In this document: one piece after another, positions 44,262 through 56,967 of the stretch
Position numbering within the stretch: position 1 is the first letter of the stretch
Layout: the number at the start of each line of letters is the position of its first letter
Assembly: GCF_029227915.1 (NCBI RefSeq)
Contig: NC_079878.1
Span: 11,160,001-11,224,000, forward strand
Length of the DNA: 64,000 bases
Origin: Hydractinia symbiolongicarpus
Lineage: Eukaryota; Cnidaria; Hydrozoa; Anthoathecata; Hydractiniidae
Direction: 5' to 3'
The notes under the pieces: generated by a model
What the model saw: the letters and a program-made list of their open reading frames with translations, nothing else
Told to the model about the DNA's origin: nothing
Database searches by the model: none
Made by a program: the position numbers and the translations under genes

Positions 44262-45731
44262 AGCTGTAAATTTATTTTATGTATTTATTTTAAAAGAAGT
44301 CTTGTGCATTGAATATTAACATTTTAACATCTCTCATTGACCTCTATCAACTCCCGATACACTGAAGGTTAAAAATACGTTTTTTACGAAAAAATCCAAT
44401 TTTTGTCAATTTTTCACTATCTCGAACTTTCTCTATCTCGAACAAATTTTCTGGTCCCTTGCGAGTTCGAGATAGAGAGAGTCAACTGTATACCACGACT
44501 CAGGAAAAACCTGGAAAACTCTCCTTTTTGTAATATTCTTTAAGCTTCCGCGATGCATTGCACAGTGGAATTGCACCCGTTTGATGCTCCTGGCATCCCG
44601 CAAAAAAATTAACAAAGCTGTCGATTCGGGAAAATTAATACGCGCGAAATCAATTAAAATGCTAACTCGCGAAAATTGGTCCTTTTCTTCTCTATTTTTT
44701 TATTCAAAATTCACATTTTTTACATATACTAATTTAACCTAACAACTATTGCGTCTTCTTTTCCCTCTGTTTCCACAGAACCTTTTCGCAAACATTTCCA
44801 TCATTGTGGTGCGTGGCCTTGTGGTTGTATTCGCTTCGTAATCACATTCCACACCGCGGGCATGTATCTTTACCACAGCTACGCGTCAATCCATGCCATG
44901 CGAGGCAAATTGGGTAGGCAGCCTGTGTATACTTAATGTATACCTATTCAGAACACAAGACCCACATTGTTAACAGTATTTCCAACACTGAAGTGGCTTT
45001 ATCCTGCATAAATATTCGGAATAATAATATAAATAAATGTTAATTTGGTTCTTTTTTGACTATTTTCGAATCAAAAAATAATGTCGAGTGGCTTTTGCAG
45101 AAATCGCAAAACAAAGTTATGAAGCTGATTTTTTGTCACGTGGTACTGTTTTGGGTTTAAATTAAACTAAAAAGTTCCTCTTAAATTGGCTTATATTTTT
45201 AGTGCAAATCTTTTATGCAGTTTACAAAAGTTGATTAGTCGCAAAAATGTGGTCCGGCATTTTTTTTTTTTTAAAAAGATTAAATCACAAAACTATTTTA
45301 TAAACCATACTGAAACAATAACGACTTTTTCTGTTATTGTGTCAGCAGTTTTGGGAGCTTTAATCGCAACAATGCAATTTGTTCGCCAAAATCTTTTACT
45401 TTAGGTCTCCAGATTGCACACAAAAAAACAGTTCCGCCAAAAAAAACTTTCCTCAAAGTAAAACTTTACCACTTACCTGAATCAAATTTTAGTCTTTGTG
45501 AGAAAATGTTGGTACAAATATACAAAATTAGCGATTACAATTAAGTGCCGTGTCTACACTTCTAAGTTAAAATACTTTTCAAAAATCCTAAACGCACTCG
45601 ACCCTTAATTTTGTCACTTGCTAAACAAAGTTCGTATGCCGAAAAAAATACTAAAACAAGAAAAACTATCCGGTTTAATCACACATTCGTATTGCACGAG
45701 AGTGGAGAATTGAAACTCACTGACAACTTAA

Positions 45732-46422
45732 CCCTATTCGGTCCGGGCCCCCTGACGGTTTTTTTTAATAACTCCTGATTGCTTTCTTATATGGCTATGA
45801 TACTTACTGAGTTTCAACATTTATCTATTAGACACCTTTCAGAGGCTTTGATATTGGCCATTACTCGAAACTACCCCTAAAATCTCTATGAAATCCTTAT
45901 AATGGGGAAAATATAATAACTCCTGTTAGGATTATCCTTAGAACTTGAAACTTGCAACACAACTTTGTTTCAACAAGAAGAATCATTTTGAATAATTTTG
46001 ACACGTGACTAATCCGATTTCCCGATTTTGTCGGATTTTACCCGAAAATCGGAAAAAAACGGATTTCCGGGCAATTTTTGGCAATTTTTTATTTGATCCA
46101 TGTAAAAACCGGAAGATATGTTAAAAAAATTTTATTTAGCTTTCAGAAACTTCAAACAGAATGTAAAAAATTCGCTCTAGAACAAAAGTAATTATATTTT
46201 AAGCAGATAGTGGTATTTTTAACAATTTTCAAGCTTCTGATGACGTCACAGAAAATGTGCTGACGCAAACAAATATTTATTGCCGCCATTTTGTTCCTTT
46301 CATGACGTACTATAAGTGTGCCAAGTTTGATTCAATTTGAACAATCCTATGAAAAGTTATTGAGGGGGGCGGAATCCGCTTCCCGGTCATAGTATGTTCG
46401 AAAACCCCCGGACCGAATAGGG
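45732..46422. mobile_element. piggyBac-like MITE (TTAA duplication)
   Basis: TIRs CCCTATTCGGTCCGGG (16 bp, perfect) lie at both ends and are flanked by TTAA (45,728-45,731; 46,423-46,426). A TTAA target and a CCC-type terminus fit piggyBac elements. The 691-bp interior has CGATTTCCCGATTTTGTCGG-like short dyads but no transposase. Confidence 0.8.
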
Positions 46423-46689
46423 TTAAAACGGCTGGAAAATTCGGGTTGGGGAATTGTTGGTGTTTCCCTGGATGAAGTAAGCTAAAACATAACATGCAAG
46501 TAGTCCAACCACTAATTTTTGTTACCCCATTGCAACCTCCATCCACTGCACCATTTAACATCACAAGATTTATCATCAAAAGTTTAGTCACAATTTCTTC
46601 TTAAAGGAACGACTTGCATTGTGACCATTCTTATAGGGGCTTTCCAACAAATATGTGCTTGCAAATAATCTCTTTAATAATAGCCGTCG

Positions 46690-46850
46690 TCTGTCTGTCT
46701 GTGTCCGCGAAAGCCGTGTCCAGTAACGGAAACACGAAATTTTTAAAATGCGCACCAATACCAAATGCGATATATTTCTGTCCACTTTGCTGCAACGGGT
46801 TAATTTATAGGACGGTCGACCCCGTGGATATTTCCACCGGCTAACGACTG
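46690..46850 (-). repeat. Partial copy of the microsatellite-carrying repeat
   Basis: Read in reverse, 46,850-46,810 gives CCAGTCGTTAGCCGGTGGAA then ATATCCACGGGGTCGACCGTCC, the leading block of the repeats at 1,826 and 62,349. A short (GTCT)n remnant lies at 46,690-46,702. The intervening part is diverged. Confidence 0.5.
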
Positions 46851-47084
46851 GTAAGATATAAACACACAATTGAACAACTTCTAGTTTAATAAAAACTTAT
46901 TTTTGACGGATACTAAACAGGTTTGCCCTCATTTTACAAAAGAAAATTCCAGAATTTATTTAACCTATTCCATGGGTAATTTCGTTCAACAAAAATTTTG
47001 TTTAGCAAAAAACCTGAACGGATGCAATAAGCTCACGAATAAAAAAACCCAAACCTAAATAATAAATATATTCAGAAAAAATTT

Positions 47085-47300
47085 TTTTAAGGAGTTTTCC
47101 CATTTTAGCAAATTTCAACGAGTTTTTCTTATTTTCCAAATTCAAGGAGTTTTTTCTATTTTTCCAAATTCCAGGATTTTTTCCTTTTTGCAAATTCTAG
47201 GAGTTTTTCCTATTTTTCCAAATTCCAGGATTTTTTCCCCATTTTTGCAAAGTGTAGGAGCTTTTCCCATTTCACAACTTTCCAGTAGCATTTTCAAGGA
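47085..47300. repeat. ~30-bp minisatellite
   Basis: About seven units of the type AGGAGTTTTTCCYATTTTTC then CAAATTCC lie head to tail, with small indels. The minus-strand open frame over it is repeat-driven. Confidence 0.75.
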
Positions 47301-48144
47301 GTACGTTCCATTTTAGGGAGTTTCCATGAGTAGTAGCCACCCTGTATCCTATTTTACACCGAGCATACAAATATGGGCCATCAAGACACAAAGTGGATAA
47401 ACATGAAACGTCGATTGTTTCTCATTATTTTCAATGACCGTATGATACAGAAATTATGATAAGTTATGTTGATTTATGCACATATATACATACTTTTCGT
47501 TCATACATGAATAATTTGTGTATCGTTGAAGCATAAATACAACTCCGAAGAAGAGAATGACATAAATAATTATGAAAAAAAAGTAAAATAACACTTAATC
47601 TAAAGTATGTTTTTATTTCAGATTTGAAAAATTCATTGTTTTAGAAGAAAATCATTGCGCGTCTGTCAGTGAATTCAGAACATAATGAACTGACTATCAA
47701 CCAACATCAAGCAATGTGATCTAAAATCATTTCTTATTGTTTACCCTCCTATGACCTAACAGAAAACAAGGCACATTAAAAATTTGTCAAACTCAACAAA
47801 TATTCATATGCTAAACAAGGAATACAGGGTAACCAACTTTGTAACATACCGTACAGGCTCGATTTAGCACCCGGGTGGTTACAAAACATTACATTTAGAA
47901 GGGGACACCAAATCGTAAGAATCTGCTGCTTTAAAATACAATACCATTTTTTTGCTATATAAAAAGTTTACTTAGTTCTGAGAGAAGACAACAACTTCGC
48001 AATTTAGTTTTTTCTCCGTTTTTTTTAAAAAAAGATAAAAAGCATCCCGTTCGCATCAATACTCTCTCCAATTAACCACCCAAGACGCTTGTTCGAAATT
48101 AGGCGCTAAATCGAGCACTTACGATAGTTTTACGGCACTGTATA

Positions 48145-51100
48145 TCAGCTTTCGCATTCCATGATGTCGAATTCTGTATTCGTCAGAAAATCATTTGATG
48201 TTTTCCGACTTAACCTGAATAAAAAAGTTGCATTACAAACCCTAAATAAAAACAAAGCGCTCTTCGTTTGGACAAATAATTGAATGAAAGTCTAAGCAAA
48301 CCTGTTCGTAGTGTGTTGTAAAAATCTTTTCAATTTTCGCTCATCAGCTTGTTGCTGTCGATTCTTTTGCTGATAGCTTTCCCTTCTGTCGAAACTATGT
48401 TTTCGCTCTCGATATTGTCGATAATAATTTTGAATAACACTGGCAGCTTGGCATTTTTTTTTGGCTTTTTCTCTGTGAGCACGATATTGGTTCTGGATGA
48501 GCACAGCACCTTTCTGCATCTTCTTAAAAGCCGCATACTATAAAAACATGATTACGAGAATTTATGGTAACATCGCCGAAAACTTCATTAAAAAACTACG
48601 GTACCATCGTCCACAACTACATTAAAAATTACGGTAACATCTCCAACACTACAATAAAAACTACGGTAACATCCCAACACTACAATAAAAACTACGGTAA
48701 CATCGTCCACAACTACATTAAAACCTACGGTAACATCGCCAACACTACAATAAAAACTACGGTAACACCCCAACACTACAATAAAAACTACGGTAACATC
48801 GCTACTACATTAAAAAACTACGGTTACATCGTCCAAAACTACATTAAAAACTACGGCAACATAAATACACCACAACAACTTACAAACATCTCGTACCTGC
48901 TTGTATCGCCTGTAGTAACTTTGAATAAGAACGGCTGCAGAGAATTCACTGTTGCGTTGATTTCGACGTTCCTATCCAAGAATACAATATCATTAAAACG
49001 TGGGATAATAAGCACACATCCGTTAAGTAGGGAGATTAACTAATTGAGGTACAAAAAAAAAAAAAAAAAAGACGCAGCTTTTTTTACATGCCCAATTGAT
49101 ACTTGTTGCCTTCTTAACTGAATCTATTTCAGAAACGAAACATGTTTACAAAGTTCCCGCCTTAGAACACATTTAAAACCAATCAGGTACAGTAATTAAG
49201 TTAAAAAAATAATTTTTAAAATTAACATGAATTTCTGAAGTTTTGTCCATTGAATAGTGAGGGTGGGATATCATGAAATATTCGATAGGCGGTCTCTCTC
49301 ACGGTCTGTAATTCTCTCGTGTTGCCAATAACATGATCTATCACTTTATGTCTTTTCGTTATTTTGTACCCAGGGTACCCTCTTTTGTTCTAACATGCGA
49401 CATCACTAAGGAAATGGTCGAATCAGTTGCCCTAGTTATTTTTGTGGTGCGTTCGGAAAATGAATCAGTTTTCTGACAATGGAAGGGAGTACCCTATCAT
49501 TACTGTAACTGCTGATATAAACTGATACTGGAAATATTAGCACTCACCTTGTAGGACTTGAACGCATTTTGAATAACATTAGCCGCCCGATACAGTTCTT
49601 CCTGCTCAGCATCTTAGAACAAAAAAAATCAGTTAAAACCTTAAATACATTTTATTAATCTAAACGGTTTTTGATTTCTCGAAATTTACCTGTCAAGGTA
49701 AGTTCGGCAAAGTCTTTTTCAATTTTTTTCGCTTTAAAAAAAAACTCGCAAAATTCAGCGGTTTCGCGAGTGCCTCGATTAAAACTCGATTGACCAGGTG
49801 ACGGTGGAGAATGAAGAGTGACTGTTGATGTTGCAGGTCTGTTTTCTTCTGTAAACGAACGTTGTCTAAACGAAAAGCGATGAAAAGATGAAGAGCAAAA
49901 ATTAAAGATAAAAGGGGAAAGTTTTGTAGAAATCAATGTGCTTTTTCAGCAGCGGGGTACCACTCCTATTCAATGTTTTGTTAAGAAAGATACCTAAGGT
50001 ACCTAGGTGTAAAGGGAGATGTTTCGAACAAACTTTCTTCGCCATCGGAACACATGCTATCACTTTCATCATCTTGATTACTTATAATTGATTGGATGTA
50101 AGCCAAAGTTTTGCCCAGTGTACGAGAGGATGAGCCTGAAAATAGAAAAACCATTTTTCAGTAATCTTTGAGCACGAGCGGACAAACGTGGCGTAAAAAT
50201 GCACTGTATATACAGGTATATTCTTCTTTAAAGAACTGTTTTGTAGATCACGTGTTGTAATATACTACCGTTTAAGACTTGGTAGCTTACTTTTAAAATG
50301 TTTAGCCTGGGCGCAATTGCTTATTTTTTGACCCTGGTTTCCTATAACAAACGTGCAGGTTTAAGAGCGTTAGTAAATTAGAAATATTTTAGCAATCATG
50401 TTAAGCTTGAAATCTTTTAAGGCTTAATATACGTAATTTCCAAATCAAATATTTGATTCGTTTACGTTAAATGTCCTAGAATTACACGCTTTGAATAAAA
50501 CCTACTCAAAAACAATCAAAAAAGCTGCCATGTCATTTAAAATATTAAAAATCATTAAAAAAATAATGGCAGTTCAATTAAACTAAACATTTAATCGAAA
50601 GAAAAAAATATAAGTATTGTGGGAAAAAGAGTGTGGTGTAAGTGAGCAGACATACCTTCGCTTATGTCGTTGCACCAACCTTGAGAAAAAGAAGTTGGTT
50701 GGAAATTTTGTGGTGACGTACCACTGATGTCGCCACCGACAGAGTTTTCCCTATATAAAATAAAAGTGACTTCGAACTGAATAATGTTAATGAAGAATTT
50801 TTGCTTAAAGTTTCAACTATACTAAAAGTTATTTTCTTTGCGTTTGTTCTAAAACATACAACACCTGTAATACCATATTAAAAAAAGTGAGTGGCAGAAG
50901 GAAAATTGACATTTTTAAACTTTTATACTTTGTCAAACAATTTCGCAGTTTGAAAAAAAGGGAAATTTGCAGGAATTAATTTTCACGGATTGTACAAAAA
51001 ATTATCAATATTTAGTTAAAAAAAACATAATTTTTTTTAAAAAAAATTTCGGTGTTCTCAAAATGCTTTATTATCTTAAAGGAATCAATTCCCGCGAAAA

Positions 51101-53239
51101 TTAATTCCCTTCAATTCACGGAATTTAATTTCGCAATTGTTTGTATAAAAAATATCGCGAAATTTTCCAACACTGCTGTAGTTTCGAAGGAAAACAAAGT
51201 AGAAAACTCAGCGTAGGTCTCACCAACCTGGACATGCTGGACTTCCTCAAAAGTCGTTCCAAATAAGCCACCAATGAATCGTGCCCACATTCCCTTGCAA
51301 GATCAATAGCGGTACATCCACAATTGTCACACTCATGAATAGCATCCTCCTCCCACTGATGTAATACGCACGTTGTATTAAAATGTCCTTTCGCAGATGA
51401 CCACATGAGGGGGAGTAATTTAAACTGATCGTATCGTGTTGGACAGGCTTCAACAGATATCAGCTGGTTCGGGTTAGATTCCACCCAGCTCAATAATAGT
51501 TGAATAAGTTTGACGTAGCCTAAAGCAGCGGCTAAATGTAAAACAGTCATCGTGTCTTCCACGTTATAGTCGAAAGAAAAGTCAATCGTAAGGTGAACTA
51601 GTCGCTTGCAAATTGCTACAAACTCTTCTTCAATGTCGTTACTGTTGATCTCCTTGAAGTCACATTTGCATTCTAAACCAAACATTTCAACGATCGCCGT
51701 TATTCTCTGCTTTAACAATTCAACAAGAGACTCGTTTTTGATCGACAACCAAGAATCGTGATTAATACTTTTTTCGTCAGTCACTGGATCTACGAATTCA
51801 AAGTCCACTGTATTTGAAACAATCGTATCGTTACACAAAACTAACAACTTGATTTTTCCTGCTTTGTGCGCAGGACTGAAACAACGCAGCACGCCATTTT
51901 GAATCAGTTCCGCATCGACAAGTACATCACCAAACCTGCATTGATACCTAGCATCTTTTGCGTTCCAAGATCCAATCAAAATGATCTTGTTAGCACCAGA
52001 AATTGTAGAGATTTCTGGCGAGACATCAATAATATCTATCAATGTTTGTTTAGTCTCTATGTTTATAGGAGATGCAACAGTAGATGTGCGATTTTGTGGA
52101 GACAGAGAAATAAATGTATTTTCTATGTTTTCTGAAGAGGTGCAGGAACTATTTTTTTCTTGGTTCGATGGCACTGTAAATATTGACTGCATGTTTGACA
52201 CAGAAGAATTCGTTGTCAGTAAAGAGGAACTTATAATTGCATTCTGATTCAAAGCTGTGATATCATGATATAAATGTTTGAAATTTAAATCATCAAAGTT
52301 GTCAGCGCTTAAACAACCTATGTCTAAATCGAAGTTACCAAGTTTTTCAAAATTTGAACAGTTGTTTAATAATTCCCCATCTACCGCCGATATATCCAAT
52401 GTTGGATTTACCGTAGTTGCTTGTGGAAATTGTTGAAAAGCGACATTCTGATTTTCATCAGAACAAACGGGAACTATGTTGGCTGCTTTTACTGAATTGA
52501 CAAGAGTAGGGACAGAATTGACAAGTGTAGGGCTTCCCTGCATTTTTGGAAGGTTTATAGTAAGATTTCGACCAAATGAGGGGTTTGATACATTGCACGA
52601 GATTTTATCAGAATTGGATGGCATACTTTGAAATTGCTTCAGTGGATCAAATGCTGACACGTAACTTACAGCTGAAGAATTCACAGTAGATGTTACATGT
52701 CGACAAACGTTGTGTGTTGAAACCGCAAAAGGTGCTGCTGCAATATTTGAAGTGGTCTGGGTAATACTAAACGTGGTCTGGTAACTACCTGTCGAAGCAG
52801 GTTTGGGCAAGATGTATGCAAGTTGACTGTTCTTCGTCGGTGCAGTATTGACCATTTTACGATATGTGATCTGCACTGCACCATCAGGTGCGTTCTTGAC
52901 GACAGTATCACGAGGGTCGTAGTTTTGTGAAGTCAATTTACTAGGCTGTTGCACGTCGTTTGCTATTATTTGATGTAAAAGGTGCCGCTCAAATGCAACT
53001 GAGTTGAGATTGATATCATTATCAATGTCCTGCTTTGATATTGGAGGATATAGCATTACACCGTCCGTCGTAGAGGTGCAAATAAGCGAATTGGGGTTTA
53101 CATTCCAGTGCATAAAATTAGCTGTATTATCGATATTAATCCCGTTTACATTTTCTGCATTGAAGTCGAGTGAAGGATTCGATTTATTCTTGGGCACATC
53201 CTGAACATCACCACCGTTCATTTCAATACCAAAGGACAT
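48145..53239 (-). CDS. CAMTA: Calmodulin-binding transcription activator (TIG, ankyrin, IQ); CG-1 not found
   Basis: Eight exons join in phase: 53239-51228, 50750-50656, 50135-49994 (alternative donor leaves 50003), 49865-49690, 49612-49548, 48971-48897, 48537-48302, 48214-48145 (2,871 nt, 956 aa). The first ~400 residues are Ser/Asn-rich and disordered-looking. A TIG/IPT immunoglobulin fold spans about 404-482 (IILIGSWNAK..GDVLVDAEL..GVLRCFSPAH). Ankyrin repeats span about 562-655 (TVLHLAAALGYVKLIQLLL..). Four IQ motifs follow: VIQNAFKSYK (821-830), VLIQSYYRRYK (844-854), VLIQNQYRAHR (867-877) and VIQNYYRQYR (889-898). The module order is diagnostic of CAMTA, which links Ca2+/calmodulin to transcription. 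The family's N-terminal CG-1 DNA-binding domain is absent from this chain: a TGA directly precedes the ATG in frame, and the 3.7 kb upstream shows no CG-1 exon. It could lie beyond the ropporin-like gene, or this is a CG-1-less form. Confidence 0.87.
48560..48872. repeat. ~30-bp minisatellite in the CAMTA intron
   Basis: About ten units of ACTACGGTAACATCGTCCAC then AACTACATTAAAA, with CCAACACTACAATAAAA variants, fill most of the intron between exons 6 and 7. A 159-codon plus-strand frame through the array is a repeat artefact. Confidence 0.9.
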
Positions 53240-56200
53240 TCAATTACATCTTGTTAATTACACACCAGGATAAACACCATAAAACGTTTTCTAATCATTT
53301 AACTAAGAAAATAATACATGTATAAATATAAAAATCATGAACATTTTAAAAGCTGAGTGAGGGGAACTGAACACACACGTGATGTTTGCAGAATTTAGAT
53401 GAAATTTAGCATATATTTGCTCAGATTTCAGAAAAGAATTGTTTTGTTTACTTAATAAAGCAATGTTTTACATTCTTTCTTAAGGTAAAATAAATTAAGA
53501 CATTTTTGTTTTTGTGTTTCACAATAAGAAATAGGAAATAAAAGTAAAATTAAAAAGAAATATAACTATTATTTTTAAGCAATGAGTAACACAAGTTTCA
53601 GTGTAGTAAAATACCGTTATAAACAAATCAGTAAGTAAGATTATTTTTTCAGAACTTACAAAATTTTGAAAGCTCCATTAAGCACAAACGCTGCTAATTT
53701 AAAACCAGAAGTCATAAATACTACATACTACAATCATTAATACATAACTATACACTACTTGGTTGAATACATCAAAGAAACTCCTTCCATTATATTCAAC
53801 GTGTCCAATGTATCCACTGATAGTCACAATGTATAAACCACAAACTTCACGGAAAGAAGAAAAACACCTTTAAATTCTCTAATAAGTACCAAACGAATAT
53901 TAACACCATTGTGTGAAAAAAACCAAACATTGTATCAGGAAGACCTACAATATACATGTCTAATGTTTATCTTATATATTATTAAAAAGCATTTAAAATT
54001 AGCTAGTAGCAAATTATGATGTATATTGATGAAGTAACTAGTCAAATTCATATTTAAAAAATCGACTATGAAAAACTACCATATTTCAACGACAAACCTG
54101 CTTTGAATTTAACCAGTCTAAATCTTAGGGAAATTCAAAAGTTCAGAAAGCATATAAAACACAGCAGCAGATTTAAAGGACAAAAAAAATAAAGAAAAAA
54201 TATCTAATAAAAATTTAATGACTGCATTATAACTATCACCTGCTTCTATACTGAAAAAGAAAAAAAAGAAAAAATAAGAAGAACTTCGTACGTCATAAAT
54301 ATGAAATAGAAAAAGCTGAGAAAATATTTTATTCTTGACATTTCAAAAAATAAAGTCTCACACTGCTTAAGAAAACACACAGGGATATAAGAATAAAAAC
54401 TCTGAAAGAATGATGTCATATGTTGAGATTAAGTTTCTCCCAATACCATTACGAAAGCGTTTCCTTACTACGTCCTATAAAATATAAAGTCTCTTCAACC
54501 ATACCATAATACTTATTCATCAAACACAGTAACATTAAAATAACCGTGTTTATAGATTTCATTCAAACCACAAAATCTCAAAAACCTTTATACACAGCAG
54601 CATAATAAAATCTTAATTGACAAACCAACTACTCAGGGATTCAGTAATCACTTCTCTATTCTGACTGATTCTCATATCAATTATAAAAAACAAATTAATG
54701 CTTACAAAGATAAACAGGCTCAAGTTAAGAAGAGAAAGAAATACATAGCTTATAACATTCATAGAACTTTGGCTTAAAATAGGTAAAAATATAATCACCT
54801 TACTAAGCCATAAAATGTTCAATTCATAAAAAATGCATAGTATAAATTCTATAAACAAATGCAAGTAATTCTCTTCTCCTTCATTTCATAGCTTGACATA
54901 ACATACTCTATATTTTGCATTGAATTTTTCAACGTGTAACTATAAAAGAAAATATTTTGAAAGTATTAAATAAAAAAAAGAATATAAATAGTTGCAAAGA
55001 GATGTAAAAACAATCAAAAAGGTTAACGTACACAAAACAGATTAGCCAACAAAAAAGTTAATCTTTAACACAATGTATATGAAAGTAACAGACAAAAATT
55101 ATACAAAATTAGAATTTAACTTCTTAAACATAATAAATCAACTGCTTTAACAAAGCCCTGCAAGTTAATAAGCAAATAAAAACAGATCAAAAACATCTAC
55201 CAATACACAAAGAACATGGATACTAAACACAGCAATAAAATTTGAGTGTTTGAGAATCAGAGAAGCTGCATTTTATTTCTTACTGCTAATTAACATTAAG
55301 TTAGCCAAAGGTATGAATGCAGGCATATATAATTTATCATAAAAAGTAAAACTTCATAAAAATTTAAACAGTTTTCGATTAGTGTCTTTTCAATGTAATG
55401 AAACTTAGAGAGAGAGAGTTTAAATATTCTTTGATTCAAAACTTTCTTTTGCTTAATAAAAATACATGCATACCGCAAATTCTGATTTCAACTCCAAAGT
55501 GAAATGAATCAGAAATACTACAATATGATTGGCTAGTCAGAAATTCTCAATTACTGTCTGCAAAAATGTTAAAATAGTACACATTGGATAAAGACAAAAA
55601 TGTTATTTCATTCATGACATCAGAAAGCTCTTTTGATCAATATCTCATATTTCATGCTTTGTTCCCCTACAAGCACTTCAAATGTGACCGGTAATATATA
55701 TTTTAAGGCTTTAAATTAACTTTGACTTTTTTTAAAACTATTATGAGCAAAACTACACATTTATAAATTTCATTGCAACATATTTTGCCTGCATTGTGAA
55801 AAAAAGTCCGTTTTGCTGCAAAAAGGAAAAAAAGGGTGTTTTTCTAGATTAATGATGTAATAATGTCCCATGATTATATAGAAAACAGAGCACATCTTTT
55901 GTATTTGACCTTTCTGTTAAAAAAAATAATTTAATAATTTAAAAAAAGGCAGAATCCATTTAGAAAAATTTAAAAAAAAAAGCAGAAACTAAAAATGCCA
56001 GGTAATGTTTTGTTACTTGGTTGCTTGGTTATTTCTTCATACTGAGATTGATTTGAAAACAAAGCATTGTATAATGCTGTTAAAATTATTGGCATCAAAG
56101 TAAAGATAAGAGCTACAAGAATTAAGCACGCTAAAATTACTACACATGAGTTATCAACAACAGTTCCAATATGTGTAGTAGTTTTAATTTTCTGAGACTA

Positions 56201-56967
56201 ATTCTTGTGAAACATCTTCTCTCATTACTTCGTGCAACTGGGTTTTTAACTATGATACTTTTCACTATATAGGTTTTCTTCTTTATTATATTTATTTCTA
56301 TATATTTCTATTTATTTATTTCTTCTTATTATAGGTTTTTTATTTATCTTATGTATTATTTAACGTACTGTTTTATCAGCATTTTTCTTTAAATAAATAC
56401 AAACAGAGGGTCCCAGTCACAAGTGAAGATGCACTGTATACCTTCGATCACGAGAGCTTTACAGTGACATGTAGAACATGCTAAGAAGAAAGGATTCAAA
56501 CAGAAAAGGAGAGCATGGGTCTATCTATTTCTCAATAAGGTTTAATAAATCCCCTTTAGACATATATTACTTTTACACATTGATAATTACGTAATATCAA
56601 ACATGCTAAACACAATAATTACATCATCAAATAGTTTTCTATATATACATACATAATATATTATATATTAGTCATTTTTAATTTAATATAAACAAAATGT
56701 ACCTTTACTGTTACAGCCTACTTTGAAAGGACAGAAAATTTGGACTACACGTAAGTGGGAACACTAAAAACTGGATTTGTAAAAACAAAAAGTAGTAAAA
56801 TCTTTAGATTCGCCAGGTATATAATATACATATTATCTGTAACTATAAATAAAGTGTAGAATGGTACAGGAGTAGGGGCTTCTATACAAATAAAAACTTT
56901 GCAATCAAAATCAAATAACATTAACATGAACCAGAATGCAATGTTTGTTCTAGCATTCTTCACAAAG
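53240..56967. other. 3.7-kb AT-rich interval between CAMTA and the ropporin-like gene
   Basis: No exon-like segment was found on either strand, and specifically no CG-1-type sequence. Poly-A, poly-T and AT-rich simple sequence dominate. It should contain the CAMTA promoter or a long 5' intron, and the 3' UTR of the ropporin-like gene on its right. Confidence 0.4.

Larger units (their letters stand above)
41713..44488 (+). mobile_element. Intact pogo/Tigger DNA transposon with nested antisense ORF
   Basis: A 2,776-bp element with 22-bp perfect TIRs (CAGTTGACTCTCTCTATCTC then GA) at 41,713-41,734 and, inverted, 44,467-44,488. TA duplications lie at 41,711-41,712 and 44,489-44,490. Subterminal CTCTATCTCGAAC copies recur several times on the left and at least twice on the right. 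A TCGGTCCCTTGG-type block sits near the left end, with a related GGTCCCTTG block near the right. The transposase frame is open throughout and the TIRs are identical, so the insertion is young. Confidence 0.93.

Noticed and set aside
44740-44910. C2H2-like cysteine/histidine pattern on either strand
   Set aside because: Stops interrupt each frame and the spacing does not fit a zinc finger.
48564-49043. 159-codon plus-strand frame with NYGN-type repeats
   Set aside because: It runs through a minisatellite in an intron of the minus-strand CAMTA gene and overlaps an IQ exon on the other strand.
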